From Coffea arabica (Eukaryota; Streptophyta; Magnoliopsida; Gentianales; Rubiaceae), in assembly GCF_036785885.1 (NCBI RefSeq), contig NC_092323.1:10238501-10302500 (forward strand): 64,000 nt of DNA, read 5' to 3'. The position numbers and the translations under genes are program-made. The notes below the pieces were generated by a model. That model saw only the letters and a list, made by a program, of their open reading frames with translations, did not search any database and had not been told where the DNA came from. Of the stretch, positions 12,801-24,293 are shown piece by piece (position 1 is the stretch's first letter; every line of letters starts with the position of its first letter).

Positions 12801-15800
12801 GACACATTCGAGAAACACAGGTGAACCATGACGGTGAAATTCTGTCAAGTAGAAAGAACAGAAGCTAAATTTCCATGAGTGGTCTAAATGATTGATTCAT
12901 CTCATCATTGTAACAGAGACTCACCCAACTGAAATAGCTAAAATCTTTTTAGTATTATTGTAAGCAAACAAATTAGCTCCTGATGGGATGCCATAATGGA
13001 AAATCAAGCGGGGATCTACATCTTCAGGTTTCAAACCATCTGTCCCTCCAGGCTGCAACAAGCATAAAAAAGATCAAAACAAGATAACTGGTATATTTCC
13101 TACCTTAGAAGTCGCTACTAGGCAAAAGTGAACTGGGCATCTATACTAAACATTCATAACTGTCAGATGATAGAGAATTTCATGGATCTCTAACTTTTTA
13201 TTCTTCACCAAATAATAAAAAGAATTACTACCTGGTACCACAATAGCATATATTATGACAATTTCTTTCTCAAAATTCATATGCAATCACAACGAGACTA
13301 TAAAGAGAAAGGAAAAACCTAAAATTCAAAATGCAAAAGCATCCATTATTACTTTTATTATCAATCCTTTGCTCTACTTTAGCACTACCAGAAATAGTGG
13401 CTAATTGTTCCATTATGCTATTCAAGAAATATGCATCTACAGAATTTGTCAAGAATAGTTTTTTTGTACTTGAACATCATGACCAAAAAATGGATCATTG
13501 AGAATACAAAATAGAAAGTGGTAAAAAAAAAAACGTACTTTTAGGTTCCTACTTTATACATCATTCAATTTGAAATTGCATAGTTTGCATTGTCATACGG
13601 AAAAGCATCCTCAAATCAAATGCTAGATTAATTCCCAAGTTAATTTGCTTGATTGCTAGAATTGCAATTCAATATCATGCAGATCCGAAAGTTATCTATG
13701 TAATCATGCTCCTATTGATTTGCTAAAGGCTAAATACCTGGTGCCCCTAAGTGGGGGGCAGCTATCCTTTTCTATTTCGAGTGATTACCAGCAGCAATAA
13801 TATTCCATACATATCACCAATAATTGGACATCACTTAGTATTCTTAATGAATATGTTGCCACGGTATTTGCCTTTCTTCTACATACGACTCACGTGACTA
13901 AACTTCATACTAAATGGATTACCATTTACTAATCCAATAATTCCTAAGGAAACTGTTGGCTTAGTTCATCTGGGTCTTGAGTCTTGCGTATGGGCTTAAC
14001 AGCACAAGGGGACCACGGCAGACCCGAATTGGTGATTGTGGAGCCTCTTAAACATACCGGTGGTCTTAGGATACAATTTGCACGTTGGTGGCTTTAATTT
14101 CTTCCACCGTCCATCACATGCTCACGGAACCGAAGGAAGATTTCTCTATAAAATTTATTATTCTCAGCTTGGTGCAGCTGTCATGTGTACTTGATCCAAA
14201 AAAACAAAAATCATTCATTCTCACCAAAAGCATTGGGTTACTAAGGAAAAGAGGACGAAAGAAAGTATAGTAATATGGAATATTTAATGCCTTGACCACG
14301 AAAATTCTTTTTCTTGGTTTTTCTCAACTTTATCCCAGTTGGCCAAAAAAAATCATTTATTCTCACCAAAAGCATTGGGTTAGTAAGGAAAAGAAGACGA
14401 AAGCAAGTAGAAGCCAAAGAGAGAAAAACAGTTACGACGATCTCTTTATGAAGACCCATATAGTAATCTGGAATATTTAATACCTTGACCACAAAAATTC
14501 TTTTTCTTGTTTTTTCTTAACTTTATCCCAGTTGGCCAACTTATGGTTTCGACTATTCCAAGTTGTTTTATTTACAATTGCCCACACTCCCTGCTAAGTG
14601 GGCAAGTGCATGCTTAAATTCTAACTCCTATTGCTGATTTTTGGCTACGAGAAAGAAACAATTTGACGGTGAAATCACTTTTAACATAACATGCAGGGAT
14701 AAATTAACGCATAAAAGAAAACAACTCTTCCCCTATAGCATCACTCTTATCACTCATAATTACCGGCATCCCATGCTTTTGCCGCTTCACTCCATCTACC
14801 GGCCCCTCCCCACATAGAATCCCATCTTAAACAACAATGACAAGCATATGTAGAAGTTGTCAACATGAGATGTCAATAACGGCCAAATACAGCTTTGACC
14901 CAATGTTTACCTCCAATAATTGATCACATCCGGCATAAAAAAAACAATATTATATATGCTTGTTCATTTCCTCCTTGTTCTTTCGGTCAAGGGGAAACAA
15001 ACAAGGACGTATGCCTCAAAAAACTTTAAGACGGAACCAAGGTAAGCCAAGTAAGTTAAACACGTGGAATTGTTGAGGTCATTTATTCCAATGGTTAAGG
15101 TAGGACTTTAAAGGTGCTTTCTATTGTCAAATTCAGGATTAAAATGTGGAAAGGAGAGGGGGAGGGTGAAAAAAAAAAAAGTTAAAAACATTGGGGCCGG
15201 ATGTCTTTGGATAATTATCCTAGTCCAGTAGCTTCAAAAGTAACACGTAGCAGAGATTAAGATGTAAACGACTTTTAACTTCCCAATCGTCTTTACACGG
15301 TCAAAAAATAATACAACCAATTGATTGTCACCATAAAGCGAGCAAATTAGTTGAAAAAAGAAGAAGGCACCAAAAATTAAACAATGTAAATTCTATATCT
15401 TGCCTTAGTGTCGCATATCAAAACAAAAGGTCGTGATGACATTTCATTTAGTAAACTTTACAGTCAGCACCGGGCACACAAACCTTTATCTTAACCGAAA
15501 TGGATAATACACGTCTTTACGTGACTACATACTTTTAACTTTAACTGCCCAAATTGCTAAATTAAAAAAAATGCACTAAAACAACTAAATTCGCAATTCT
15601 CAGGTTGTTTTCGTGGTTTGTGCTTTTTCACGCCCATCATTATCCTGGACACCTAAGTGTTCGTTAATCACATTGAAAGTTGCAGTTCAATTTATGTATT
15701 TTAATGAGATACTTAATATCTTGTCACCGTCATAGGATGCGCACATCACTGTCATGTGATCAAAGCCTTGAATAAATCGTACCCAAAAAAAAAAAATCTA

Positions 15801-16586
15801 TAGTAATTTAAACCTATTTAATCCCGAATCGGTAACTTCAATATGAAGATGATTCTTTTCCACAAACACGTTATGATAGGTCCAGCCAAAAAGCTACCGA
15901 GTATGAACAAGATCATGAGCGGATTCTCAGTCTATATATAATTCGTGATCTGGAATGTCCAGAAGAGCTCAATTTCAGGCATATTGAAACCATTTTATAG
16001 TAACTACTTTACACTTTTTTTGTACTACTACGGTTCAAACAAGCTAATGTATTGGGACCTTCTAAATAAACAATTCATTACAAAATTCAGAATTATCGAA
16101 GAGTGATCACACCGTAGCTTTTATTGGTTTCAGTATTCAACAAATATATAATGATAATTAAAATTAAACATACAAATCAACAGAGAAGCAGAATGACCGG
16201 AATTCAAACTCAAGCATACGATTCCGAGCTCCTCGAAAACAGAGCATTCTGATGGAAAACTACTCCAGTGAGTAACACAAATAAAAAAACAACATAGGCA
16301 CTCCAAACTATGAAACGACGTCATTTTGCAGTTTGCAGAGACGAAAGTTTCAAATCACTGTACTAGCAGTTGCAGAATGCTGATTAAAGTTCAAAAATTA
16401 GCATTCAAATTCGCCTAAAATAGCTCCAGCAAAATATCCTTTATTATTAAAACTTTTTGCAGTTTCTACAAATGAAAAATGTCAAATCCTCCAAATATCA
16501 GATAATTTGCATATAAATTAGGAAATGAAGCAAAAACTTACCTTCTTCACGAAAGAAGCCTTCTCCACAAGCTTCTTCACAAACAT
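3875..16586 (-). CDS. TYN1: Tomosyn/Lgl-like WD40 protein with C-terminal R-SNARE-like helix
   Basis: Tomosyn/Lgl proteins bind Qa-SNAREs and regulate vesicle fusion at the plasma membrane. I rebuilt 24 exons: 16542-16586, 12925-13052, 12406-12490, 12136-12189, 11846-11937, 11643-11746, 11283-11355, 10548-10947, 9618-9941, 9336-9539, 8776-8871, 8620-8683, 8088-8209, 7433-7679, 7158-7309, 6937-7058, 6484-6607, 6346-6404, 6053-6140, 5782-5968, about 5440-5540 (one base uncertain by phase), 5046-5164, 4685-4744, 3875-3976. Phases agree and give about 1050 aa. The protein starts MFVKKLVEK, then has WD40-type strands (for example DGRIKLFG, GHDNGAIRIWDVS), an acidic low-complexity linker in exons 20-21, and a 53-residue C-terminal helix in SNARE register. 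Exon 1 is separated by a 3.5-kb intron. The donor after exon 4 is GC rather than GT. The helix has Asn where R-SNAREs carry Arg. The symbol follows Arabidopsis TYN1 and is by inference. Confidence 0.88.
14206..14540 (+). repeat. Diverged tandem duplication inside tomosyn intron 1
   Basis: Two blocks repeat in the same order. The block containing CACCAAAAGCATTGGGTTA occurs near 14221 and 14363. The block containing CCTTGACCAC, a T-rich stretch and CTTTATCCCAGTTGGCC occurs at about 14267-14346 and 14460-14540. Copies differ at several positions, and the second carries about 50 extra bases, so the duplication is old. No coding content. Confidence 0.75.
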
Positions 16587-17363
16587 GTCTACAAATAAAT
16601 ATATCTATCAGGATGAAACGGAAATATTAACGATGAAGATAAGCTTGATAAATTTACGAAGTTAGGAAATTGAAGCCTCCGCTTTTTTTTTTTTTTGGTC
16701 TCTCTTAACTTGGACTTGGAGAATGGAGAGAAACCGCCGAGGAAATGAAAGTTTGAGAGAAGGAGAGCGTGAGAAGAGAGTGAGGGAGAAAGACGATTTA
16801 ATACAGTTTCAGCTTTGGTTATTTGTTTCTTTTATTTAAGTAGACAAGCGGACAGCCTAATTGATCAAAGATGGTTTTGGATTGGGACACGTGGCTGATG
16901 ATTGAGTTTGTCCGATACTTGCGAGAGAGAAAGAGAGAGGCACATAGATTTGGACGGTGCGATTTCATGTTTCTTTTCTTACCAACCGCTGTTGGAAACG
17001 ACAAAAGAAGAAGGTAAACTAAGGCAGCGTTTGTTTGAAGGGAAAAGTGTGGGAAAGTGAAGGATAGTCTTGCTCATAGATTGCCTTTTTCCTCAAAAAT
17101 TTTTACCCATTTTGTGAATTTATTTTGTGAATTACTTTTTTTATCTTATGTACATCAAATCATATAATACATTTTTTATAAAATTTTAAAAAAATCCAAG
17201 TGGGCTTACCTTTTATCTTTATATGTTTTGGTTGGTACGAATGTTGAATTTTTATTTTTTTTGGCATTTTCCTACTTTCCTCTATTTTGTGCCTTAAAAA
17301 ATTGTATGATTTTGAAGGAAAATAGCTGGTTACCCACACAAATTTCAATAACTACTACTAATT
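16587..17363 (-). promoter_or_regulatory. Promoter and leader of the tomosyn-like gene, with an old MITE relic
   Basis: On the - strand the 16690-16800 stretch is a CT-rich leader (complement of GAGAGAAGGAGAGCG and similar), which fits a plant 5' untranslated region. From about 17015 to 17200 the sequence resembles the interior of the Tourist-like MITEs seen elsewhere (TTTTTATCTTATGTACATCA, ending near AAATCCAAG), but its ends are degraded. Confidence 0.45.
16887..16895 (-). promoter_or_regulatory. ABRE/G-box-like site ACACGTGGC
   Basis: ACACGTGGC matches the ACGTGGC core bound by plant bZIP (ABF/AREB) factors and lies about 300 bases upstream of the tomosyn-like start codon. Seen in sequence; function is inferred only from the motif, which can occur by chance. 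Confidence 0.35.
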
Positions 17364-17371
17364 GTCACTAA

Positions 17372-18270
17372 TAGAGGTGGCAATTTGTCCCAAGTCCTAA
17401 TGGGTTACCCATGCCCATAGGGGCTTTGGGCGGGATGGGTATTGAAATTTGATATTGGGTTTAAAATGGGACAAATCCCAATTGTACCCATTAATTGATG
17501 GAAAATTTTGGGAAATACTTGGGTACCCATTGGGCTCAAATAGCAAGGGCTCAGTTTGGATTAGCTATTTTTTGGGGGGTATTTTTGAAATATTTTATTG
17601 TAATAGTATATATGAAAAAATTTTACTATAAAATTTTTTTGAAATATTTGATATACTAATATGGATGGGATGTTTTTTGAGTTATTGTATATTACTGTAA
17701 CATTGTATTTGAAAAACTTATTTTTTGAAAAAATAGCCAATCCAAACGGAGTCTTAGATTCAAAAATTATCTTTAACAATTTTTATAGGCATACCAGCAA
17801 ATATAATCTAGTAGTCTTCCTAGTCATTATCCACAAGAATTTCCAACATTTCAATCAGTTTAAACCTGTCATCCTTGAACAATGACGAGAATATATATTC
17901 AACACTCTAAGTACCTTGGCCATCTTGATAGATGTTGGAATATGGCTGTATATCTATCTTTTCCTTTATTTGTTAATCCAATTTTTGTTGGGAATCCTGA
18001 GTATAAAGCACTTGCATGTTTATTTAATAAAACTAAAAAAAAATTAATAAATCAAAAATATTAAAATTATATAAAAAATGAATTAAGGGAAAAAAATATG
18101 TAGAAAATAGATTTGGGTATTGGGCGGAATCAATCTAAACCCATCCCAAAGTGATCCCGCCCAAATTAGTCCCAAAACACATATGGGTAAGGTTGGACCC
18201 AAACTCATATGACTCGGTTCCATCTCAAACCCAAGCAAATCCCGCCCATCCGCCCATTTTGCCACCTCTA
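17372..18270. mobile_element. Non-autonomous hAT-type DNA transposon (899 bp)
   Basis: The element starts TAGAGGTGGCAA and ends TTGCCACCTCTA, a perfect 12-bp terminal inverted repeat. It is flanked on both sides by the perfect 8-bp direct repeat GTCACTAA (17364-17371 and 18271-18278). An 8-bp duplication with TAGRGGTGGCAA ends is diagnostic of hAT elements. Subterminal regions carry multiple GGGCGG / CCCGCCC and CCCAT / ATGGG motifs in opposite orientation, like transposase-binding arrays. No open frame longer than about 75 codons exists, so it encodes no transposase. The centre contains another MITE (17549-17753). Confidence 0.9.
17549..17753. mobile_element. MITE nested inside the hAT element
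   Basis: Left end GGCTCAGTTTGGATTAGC is matched in inverted orientation by the right end (CCAATCCAAACGGAGTC on the + strand), with both ends followed inward by CTATTTTTT. This gives about 25 bp of imperfect terminal inverted repeat. The interior is AT-rich with no coding potential. It resembles the longer AT-rich MITE family at 22815-23055. A clear target duplication could not be assigned. Confidence 0.65.
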
Positions 18271-18278
18271 GTCACTAA

Positions 18279-20784
18279 CTTTCTATACTTTCTCAATATT
18301 TTTCTTAGTAACCAAAAGAGTGTATGGAAAACTTTCCTTATTCAAATTGGATTAAAAACCCCATAATGATTAAGATTTAAAGACGCTGAGATGTTGGAAA
18401 ACTCCCAGTGATTTGATAAAAGTTTAGAGGAAGATGAGACTCATTCTATTCCAAAACCTTCACGCTGAAGGTGGTTATATAAAATTTTCTGCCAACGGCC
18501 CTTCAACTAGCAAAAGAACACGAGCATTGCTCCTACCACAAAGGCCAAGTCTTCACAAACTAGATTTATATTTTTTCATTCTGCGTATTACTAATAAGAT
18601 GCTGGTTTAGAGGTTAGGCAGGAAAAATTGATTAACTAAACATCCCCTGTTGAAGATTGTTCCATACTCCTTCACAAAAAAGCAAAAAAAAAAAAAAAAA
18701 AGATTGTTCCATACTTCCATTTCATTTGAATTGTTTTATTGAATTACACTTCCAAAGAGTTGTCTCCATTATTGTAATTTTCTTTTGTCCTTGGGCTAAC
18801 CCCATATATCATACTGTATAAACCAGATATTTTACTTAAAGATTGTTTTACTTTTCTTGAGTATTCTTTTATTAATGGCGCAATCATCCATATCCATATC
18901 CATATCATATCATATCAGATATCCTATCCTCCCTCTTCCAAAATTACTGCTTTCATGGGCAAATGAGAATCTTGCTTTCACCTGTTGAAGCTTTATCTTT
19001 TCGCAAATCACAACCATTTTAAGAACCTTGCTTTCACCTATTTAAAAAGTCATGTTGTTTCCCTAGCTTCTTTCCATATAGTACTCATGTTTGACATAAA
19101 AAATATTAACTCACTTGTACCTTGTCTATTTGCTCTTTTCATTTTATTTTGACAATTGCTTATAGAAAGTCTAGCATTTTTCACAATTTTTAATCACCTT
19201 TTTTGTAATCAATCGATAGAAATGATCACTTGTTAGCTATACAATTTCAAATAATGAATCCAGATTTTAACAAGGCCGATCCTAAAAATCCAAATAACAA
19301 GAAACCATGCCGAAAAATGTTGGGGTACGGACAGAAGAAGCCAAGAAAATCATGGTTGTACATTATGAAGGTCTAAATCTACGTAACATGGCAAAAATGA
19401 CATCTGTAAAATGACAATGGGTTCAATCATCCGTATTTTGGCACATATAGATATGTGGCAAGCAACCAACGGTCCTTTGTACGGCTCGTCATCACCAAAG
19501 ACTTTAAATCTTAATAAAGGATGAAAGATTAAGAATTCAAATCTTATTTTTTATTAATATACTACTATACATAGTTTCTTCTAAATCTATAACGGTGCAT
19601 GGTATATTCGTATGATCAATCGGTTTCTCTAAACTATGTTGGGTATCTGCCTTCCCTCCCAACGTAGGTTAGAGCAGAAGTAGAAATAGGTTAAACTAGC
19701 TGCTGTTGGCGTCTGATTATAAAAAAAGAAGAAGATACGTGGCAGGCAGCTGTGGGCTGGCCTTACCAAACGTTTGGCCAGTCCCTGGAGAGTGGACCAC
19801 CCAGTCAAAATTATTTCTGCAGCTGGATAGAGCCGCAGGTTATTCTTCAATGATTCTACATTGTACAAATTAGAGAGCAGCAGGTGGACTCTAATTACTA
19901 CCAGCTTTCTCTCTCTTCTTTCGAAGGAAAAATCGTCACAAGTACGTTAAACTCGTTTTTTTTTAATTTTATTTTATAACTTCGGCCTTGAGTGCTGAGG
20001 AAAATTTCAACTTGCTAGTGAGGAGAGGTTGTGCTGGTGTCTTCCTTATGGGCCTCAAAAGATGATTGGGCTTCGTTTACGGAAGGAGCGAAGTGTTGCC
20101 TTGAGTATGCCGGACTGGCAAGCGTGGAGAAACGTCCGGGAGGTTGGGCTTGCAGAAACTTAAATTTAGTTCACGGACAGATGTAGCATGCGGCCCAACA
20201 AGGGAAACCATTTCTCTATGTTTTGGTTAAAGCTTTGATTTAGTCACCAGTAATCAAACTACCGACTACATATTCAAGTTCATAGGCTACCGGTTGCGAG
20301 AGATCAAGATGAAATTTTGAGACCAACAGTTCTCACATTCAAGTTCAATTTTGTCACTTTGGGTTTGGGCCTATTTAATTTCTTTGTATAGGGAATTATA
20401 TATCTCCACCTGTATGCTCAAAAATGTTGCTCACTATTTCTTATTGAGAAAAAAAAAATAGAGATCAGAGTATTGGGTCTATTGGAAGTCATTGTAGTAT
20501 TTGACCTGTGAGGCAAACAATTTAGGCTTCAACTTCACAATATTGAAGTGGAAATAGATCCTCCTGAATCAGTGAGAAATATATTGGGAACTTCTCGTCT
20601 GACACGGACAGAATCTTGATTATCTTTTTAGCATTAAGGAGATCTTCTGATGAGAAGCACAAGTCTGTGAGTTTGCATGTGATTCATAAACTTGACTAGT
20701 CAGTAGTAGCTTTACCACTCTCATCATATCCCAACCGAACTGAATCATTAAGAGACTGGGAGTAGCTCATGAATTTTTCAGCCC
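18279..20784. other. Intergenic, no gene recognised
   Basis: AT-rich spacer with a short run of CATATC/CATAT units around 18889-18925 and several homopolymer A or T tracts. Open frames are short, cross-strand and featureless. The 19629-19868 minus-strand frame has no recognisable family and poor support. Confidence 0.5.
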
Positions 20785-20928
20785 AGCTTTGTTTGGATTG
20801 CTTTTTTCTGAACTTTTTGTTGAAGAATTACTGTAGCGATTTGATATATGTGAGGTAAAAAAGTATTTGAAAAATGTGTTCACGGAAAACGTAATAATTT
20901 TTCTTTGAAAATCTGCAATCTAAACACA
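20785..20928. mobile_element. Tourist-like MITE copy
   Basis: Left end carries TTGTTTGGATTGC, right end GCAATCTAAACACAAA, forming an imperfect inverted repeat. The interior has the shared family core (ATTACTGTAGCGATTTGAT, ATGTGAGGTAAAAAAGT, GTTCACGGAAAACGTAA) also found at 24190-24293 and 35221-35370. No coding content. Confidence 0.7.
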
Positions 20929-20958
20929 AAATCATATATGTGTGCATGTCTACACGCA

Positions 20959-20961
<3 letters not shown>

Positions 20962-20991
<30 letters not shown>
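20962..20991. repeat. (AT)n microsatellite
   Basis: About 15 uninterrupted AT dinucleotides following CACGCACGC, directly downstream of a MITE copy. Likely polymorphic. Confidence 0.9.
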
Positions 20992-20993
<2 letters not shown>

Positions 20994-22439
20994 GAAAAAT
21001 AACAATTGATTTGGGTTTTTTTTTTAAATCATGGTTACTTTTCCTTATGAAACCGAAGTCAATTTTCTTTCTCTTTTAAAAGAATTCTTTTGGGTTATTA
21101 GGAATTTTATTGAGTCATGTTTTCTCCCATAAACTACAAATTCTATTCATCAAAGAAGAAAAGGGATAAAAACCCCTACTACAATTTGTATCCAAAAGAA
21201 AGATGGGAAACGATCTTTTTGGTCCCTTATGTATGGGGTATTAGTCAATTTGATCCCTTATCTTACTAATTTAATCCCTTAATTAAGCCCCTGTAGAAAA
21301 CATTTAACGACAAATTGGAAAAATTCGAATGAAAATAAAATTTGATTTTCTTTCTCTTGTACAACAACTCTTTTAGGGTATTCCATACATTAGAACCTTT
21401 CTCGATTCATTTTTCCCCCCCTTAAAACTATAAATTTGGACTTTTAAGAAAGGGATACAAGCAAACCTATAACTTGTATCTAAAAGAAAGATGAACAAAA
21501 ATGTATTTATGAGCCTATTACCATTAGTGTTGATAATGATATTCATTCTCTAGGTAGCTTAGTATCGATTTATTTGGTCCCCATTTGATGGTCCATTGAC
21601 ACGACCCCGTATTAATGGGATTTCGCTCACTAAGCTGTAAGCTCTCACTCAAATCTCATGCTTCCAGATTTCCAGTTTCATGCACATGACGCACGCATTC
21701 TCCATCATTTGATGGGCTTTTGCTTTTACAACTTCAAAGCCCCACCATACATAGCCATCATCTTCATGAGTTGTAAGGGCATAGCCTTTGCTTTTCACCA
21801 AGCCTCTACCTATAGACGCATATGTGTTAAGGTAGGAGCAGCTTTTATACACTACTTGCATAAAAGGGAATAAGAATAATGGCAACCCTTTAATTTAAGG
21901 TTGATTGGGTCCTCGATTGAGTCTATACATGCATGTGTGATCTGTCTGCTTGTTCCTCACTTTTACTCCGCCAAACTTTCCCCTCACTTTCTGTGTATAA
22001 TACATGCATCTTGGAAAGAGAAAGTTGGCAGCTCCATGTTAGAGTCCGGCTCCTAATAAATAATAATATTATTGCTAATAATTAACTCATTAGTAGTAGG
22101 TTTTTTTTTTTTTTGTTTTGGAGGATATGAAGGTAAGCACTGAGTGAACAGACGCAAATGCTTGCTTTTCCTATCACGGACCTCACAATTTTTTTTTTTT
22201 TGTCCAGTTCAAATCGGCTCGTATAATTCTTACAATTTTTTTTGTGTAAATTTGTATAATTTGAGTGTAAATTTAAAATTGTGTACAAGCTAACTGAGTA
22301 GTTAATTATGTGTTCTTCAAGAAAGGAATTGCCATTATACTATCCTATGTGGTTGCTTAATTATGTAAAGTAGTTAACCTTTAAAATATTAATTTGTGAA
22401 ATATTGAAATTTTAGATTATATATGAAATATTGACTTAT
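20992..22439. other. Intergenic, no gene recognised
   Basis: Between two repeat clusters. The stretch around 21206-21300 (TTTTTGGTCCCTTATG and repeats of TTTAATCCCTTA) resembles degraded transposon sequence, but no borders could be set. The overlapping small frames at 21649-21885 on both strands show no domain. Confidence 0.4.
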
Positions 22440-22814
22440 AGAATTTGGGTTGAAATCTCCCTTCTCCCTCTTCGCTATTTAAATCCCACATTTCTCCTGC
22501 TAAAATATAAAAAAAAGGACATTTCATTTTATTGTTGATACTTAATTTTTTTAATATAAGTGAGAGGTTTTGAATTCGAAAACTCTCATTTACACTCTCT
22601 TTCTAGGTACCATCCCTCCTTCTTTGTTGATACTTAACTTTCTTCATATGTATTATTTATATGTTTCAATAAAACTTGAAAAGAACTTCTAATAATTACA
22701 GTGAAAACTCCAAACCTTAGAAATTTTGGGTTCATATCCTTTTTTCCCTTTCCCCTTTCTTGCTTCTTAAATCCTACCATTTTTTTGCTAAAATACATTT
22801 AAAGAAAAAAAAAG
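22440..22814 (+). repeat. Two related short repeats, possibly SINE fragments
   Basis: The segment around 22446-22520 (GGGTTGAAATCTCCCTTCTC, later TTTAAATCCCACATTTCTCC and GCTAAAATATAAAAAAAA) recurs in diverged form at 22727-22813 (GGGTTCATATCC, TTAAATCCTACC, GCTAAAATAC and an A-tract). TTGATACTTAA also recurs at about 22535 and 22627. The GGGTTGAAATC core resembles a tRNA B box and both copies end in A-rich tails, which suggests diverged SINE copies. Borders and target duplications are not clear. Confidence 0.4.
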
Positions 22815-23055
22815 CGCCTATATGGTAACTATTTTTTGGAGTGTTATTGAAAAATTTTACTGTAGCAGAGTTTTTAGAGTATATTTTAAAATATTTTTAG
22901 AAAATATTTTAAAATATTTAAGAGTAGTATAGTTTTTAAAATATATTTTGGGATATTTTTTGGATATTAAAAAAAATTTAGAGGACTTTTTAAAGTATCG
23001 TTTAGAGTACTTTTTAAAAATTTTATTGAAAAACTAGTGAATCCAAATAGAGAGA
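22815..23055. mobile_element. AT-rich MITE, family B copy 1
   Basis: Imperfect inverted ends: left GCCTATATGGTAACTATTTT, right AACTAGTGAATCCAAATAGAG on the + strand. The interior is almost entirely A/T with repeated TTTTAAAATAT units. The same interior occurs in reverse orientation at 55140-55375, which defines a family of about 230 bp. No coding content. Confidence 0.65.
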
Positions 23056-23096
23056 CAAATTTTAGTGCACGAAAACCAACTACTACCATTAACCAA

Positions 23097-23238
23097 TGGG
23101 TTTGTTTGTAGCACTTTTTGTGATGTGATGTGTGTGAGATAAAAAGGTAATTGGGAAGATAAAAAGGTGTATTGAAAATTGTAATGATGATGTAAGCAGA
23201 TAAAATTGGGGAAATAAAACACAATCCAAACAAACCAA
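23097..23238. mobile_element. Tourist-like MITE copy
   Basis: Left end GGGTTTGTTTG is inversely matched by the right end CAATCCAAACAAAC. ACCAAT is found at both flanks, which could be a short target duplication. The interior has TGTGTGAGATAAAAAGG, similar to the shared MITE core. Confidence 0.5.
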
Positions 23239-24189
23239 TATTTCTCTTTTTCCACACAACTTCAACTTCATATGACAATACATTATTCAAACTTTGATCA
23301 CCATCTCCTACAAACGAAAATGGAGGATCCCATCCCTCGTTCTGACACCTTAAATACTACTAACAAGAAAGGAATTTCACAAAAAATGTCTTAATTATAG
23401 GAAAGCTCTTGAAAAGTAATTAGAAGTCATGATCACTCAATAAAGCAAAACTGCAAGTTAAAAGTTCCGGCTAGACTAATTAATACAACCAATAATTATA
23501 CAATATCAAATGTGAAGTTAAGAGCATTATGAGCTGCAACTTTTAAGTAACATAAGCGAAATCACATTTATTGCTGATCGTGCGGGCTTGTGTAGACAGA
23601 TTAGGATGTCTCTTGTCCCGTTGTCCGTGTGTCAATCTTGTGCCTGTTTGACATTTGAATTATATACGCTGGTTTCTTATTAGTCTCCAACTCACCGTAG
23701 AATGGCAGAAATATCAAATAGAAGAACTCTAGCTAGGCGTGCCTCTCGAATTCCTACTTTCTTCACAACCCTGTTTGATATTTTTGAAATCAGCGACTAA
23801 AAAGAAAAGTAAATTTATTTTTAAGTGTCTACAACATTTCTAGGGATAATGAAAAAGTACTCTTCGATCTTTATATCATTTATCATTCACTCGTCTAATG
23901 CGCTTATTAAAAACATTTGTTTAAACTTAGTTTGATTTTTAGCATAATAGAAATTGCTACTCTAAAATATTATCTTCATTCTCTTACAAATTCTCTGATC
24001 CAGACTATGTTGGAGGGATGGAACTTAAGAAAGAAGTAACAAGAGAGAAAGGAATTTGAACACATAATCTATTTTTTCAAGTTTGAACCTTAATTATTAA
24101 TCAATCTATGCAAAAAAAAAAACTTAATTATTAGATTAAAGCCGATTCTACGGGAAAAATTCTAGTTGGTCCTTGATAAGAAAATATAA

Positions 24190-24293
24190 GGCCAAGTTTG
24201 GATTCCCTATTACTTTTTTTACTCACATACATCAAATCGCTACAGTAATTTTTCTACAAAAAAAATCCAAGAAAATGCAATCCAAACAAGGCC
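24190..24293. mobile_element. Tourist-like (PIF/Harbinger) MITE, 104 bp, with TAA duplication
   Basis: Left end GGCCAAGTTTGGATT and right end AATCCAAACAAGGCC form a 15-bp inverted repeat with two mismatches. TAA lies directly outside both ends (24187-24189 and 24294-24296). GGCC..GTTTGG ends with a TAA/TTA target are the hallmark of Tourist-like MITEs of the PIF/Harbinger superfamily. The core includes CATACATCAAATCGCTACAG. Too small to encode protein. Confidence 0.85.

Noticed and set aside
13740..13765. Short palindrome-like GGTGCCCCTAAGTGGGGGGC
   Set aside because: It is a small stem only, without a tRNA or miRNA-type extended fold that I could draw by eye.
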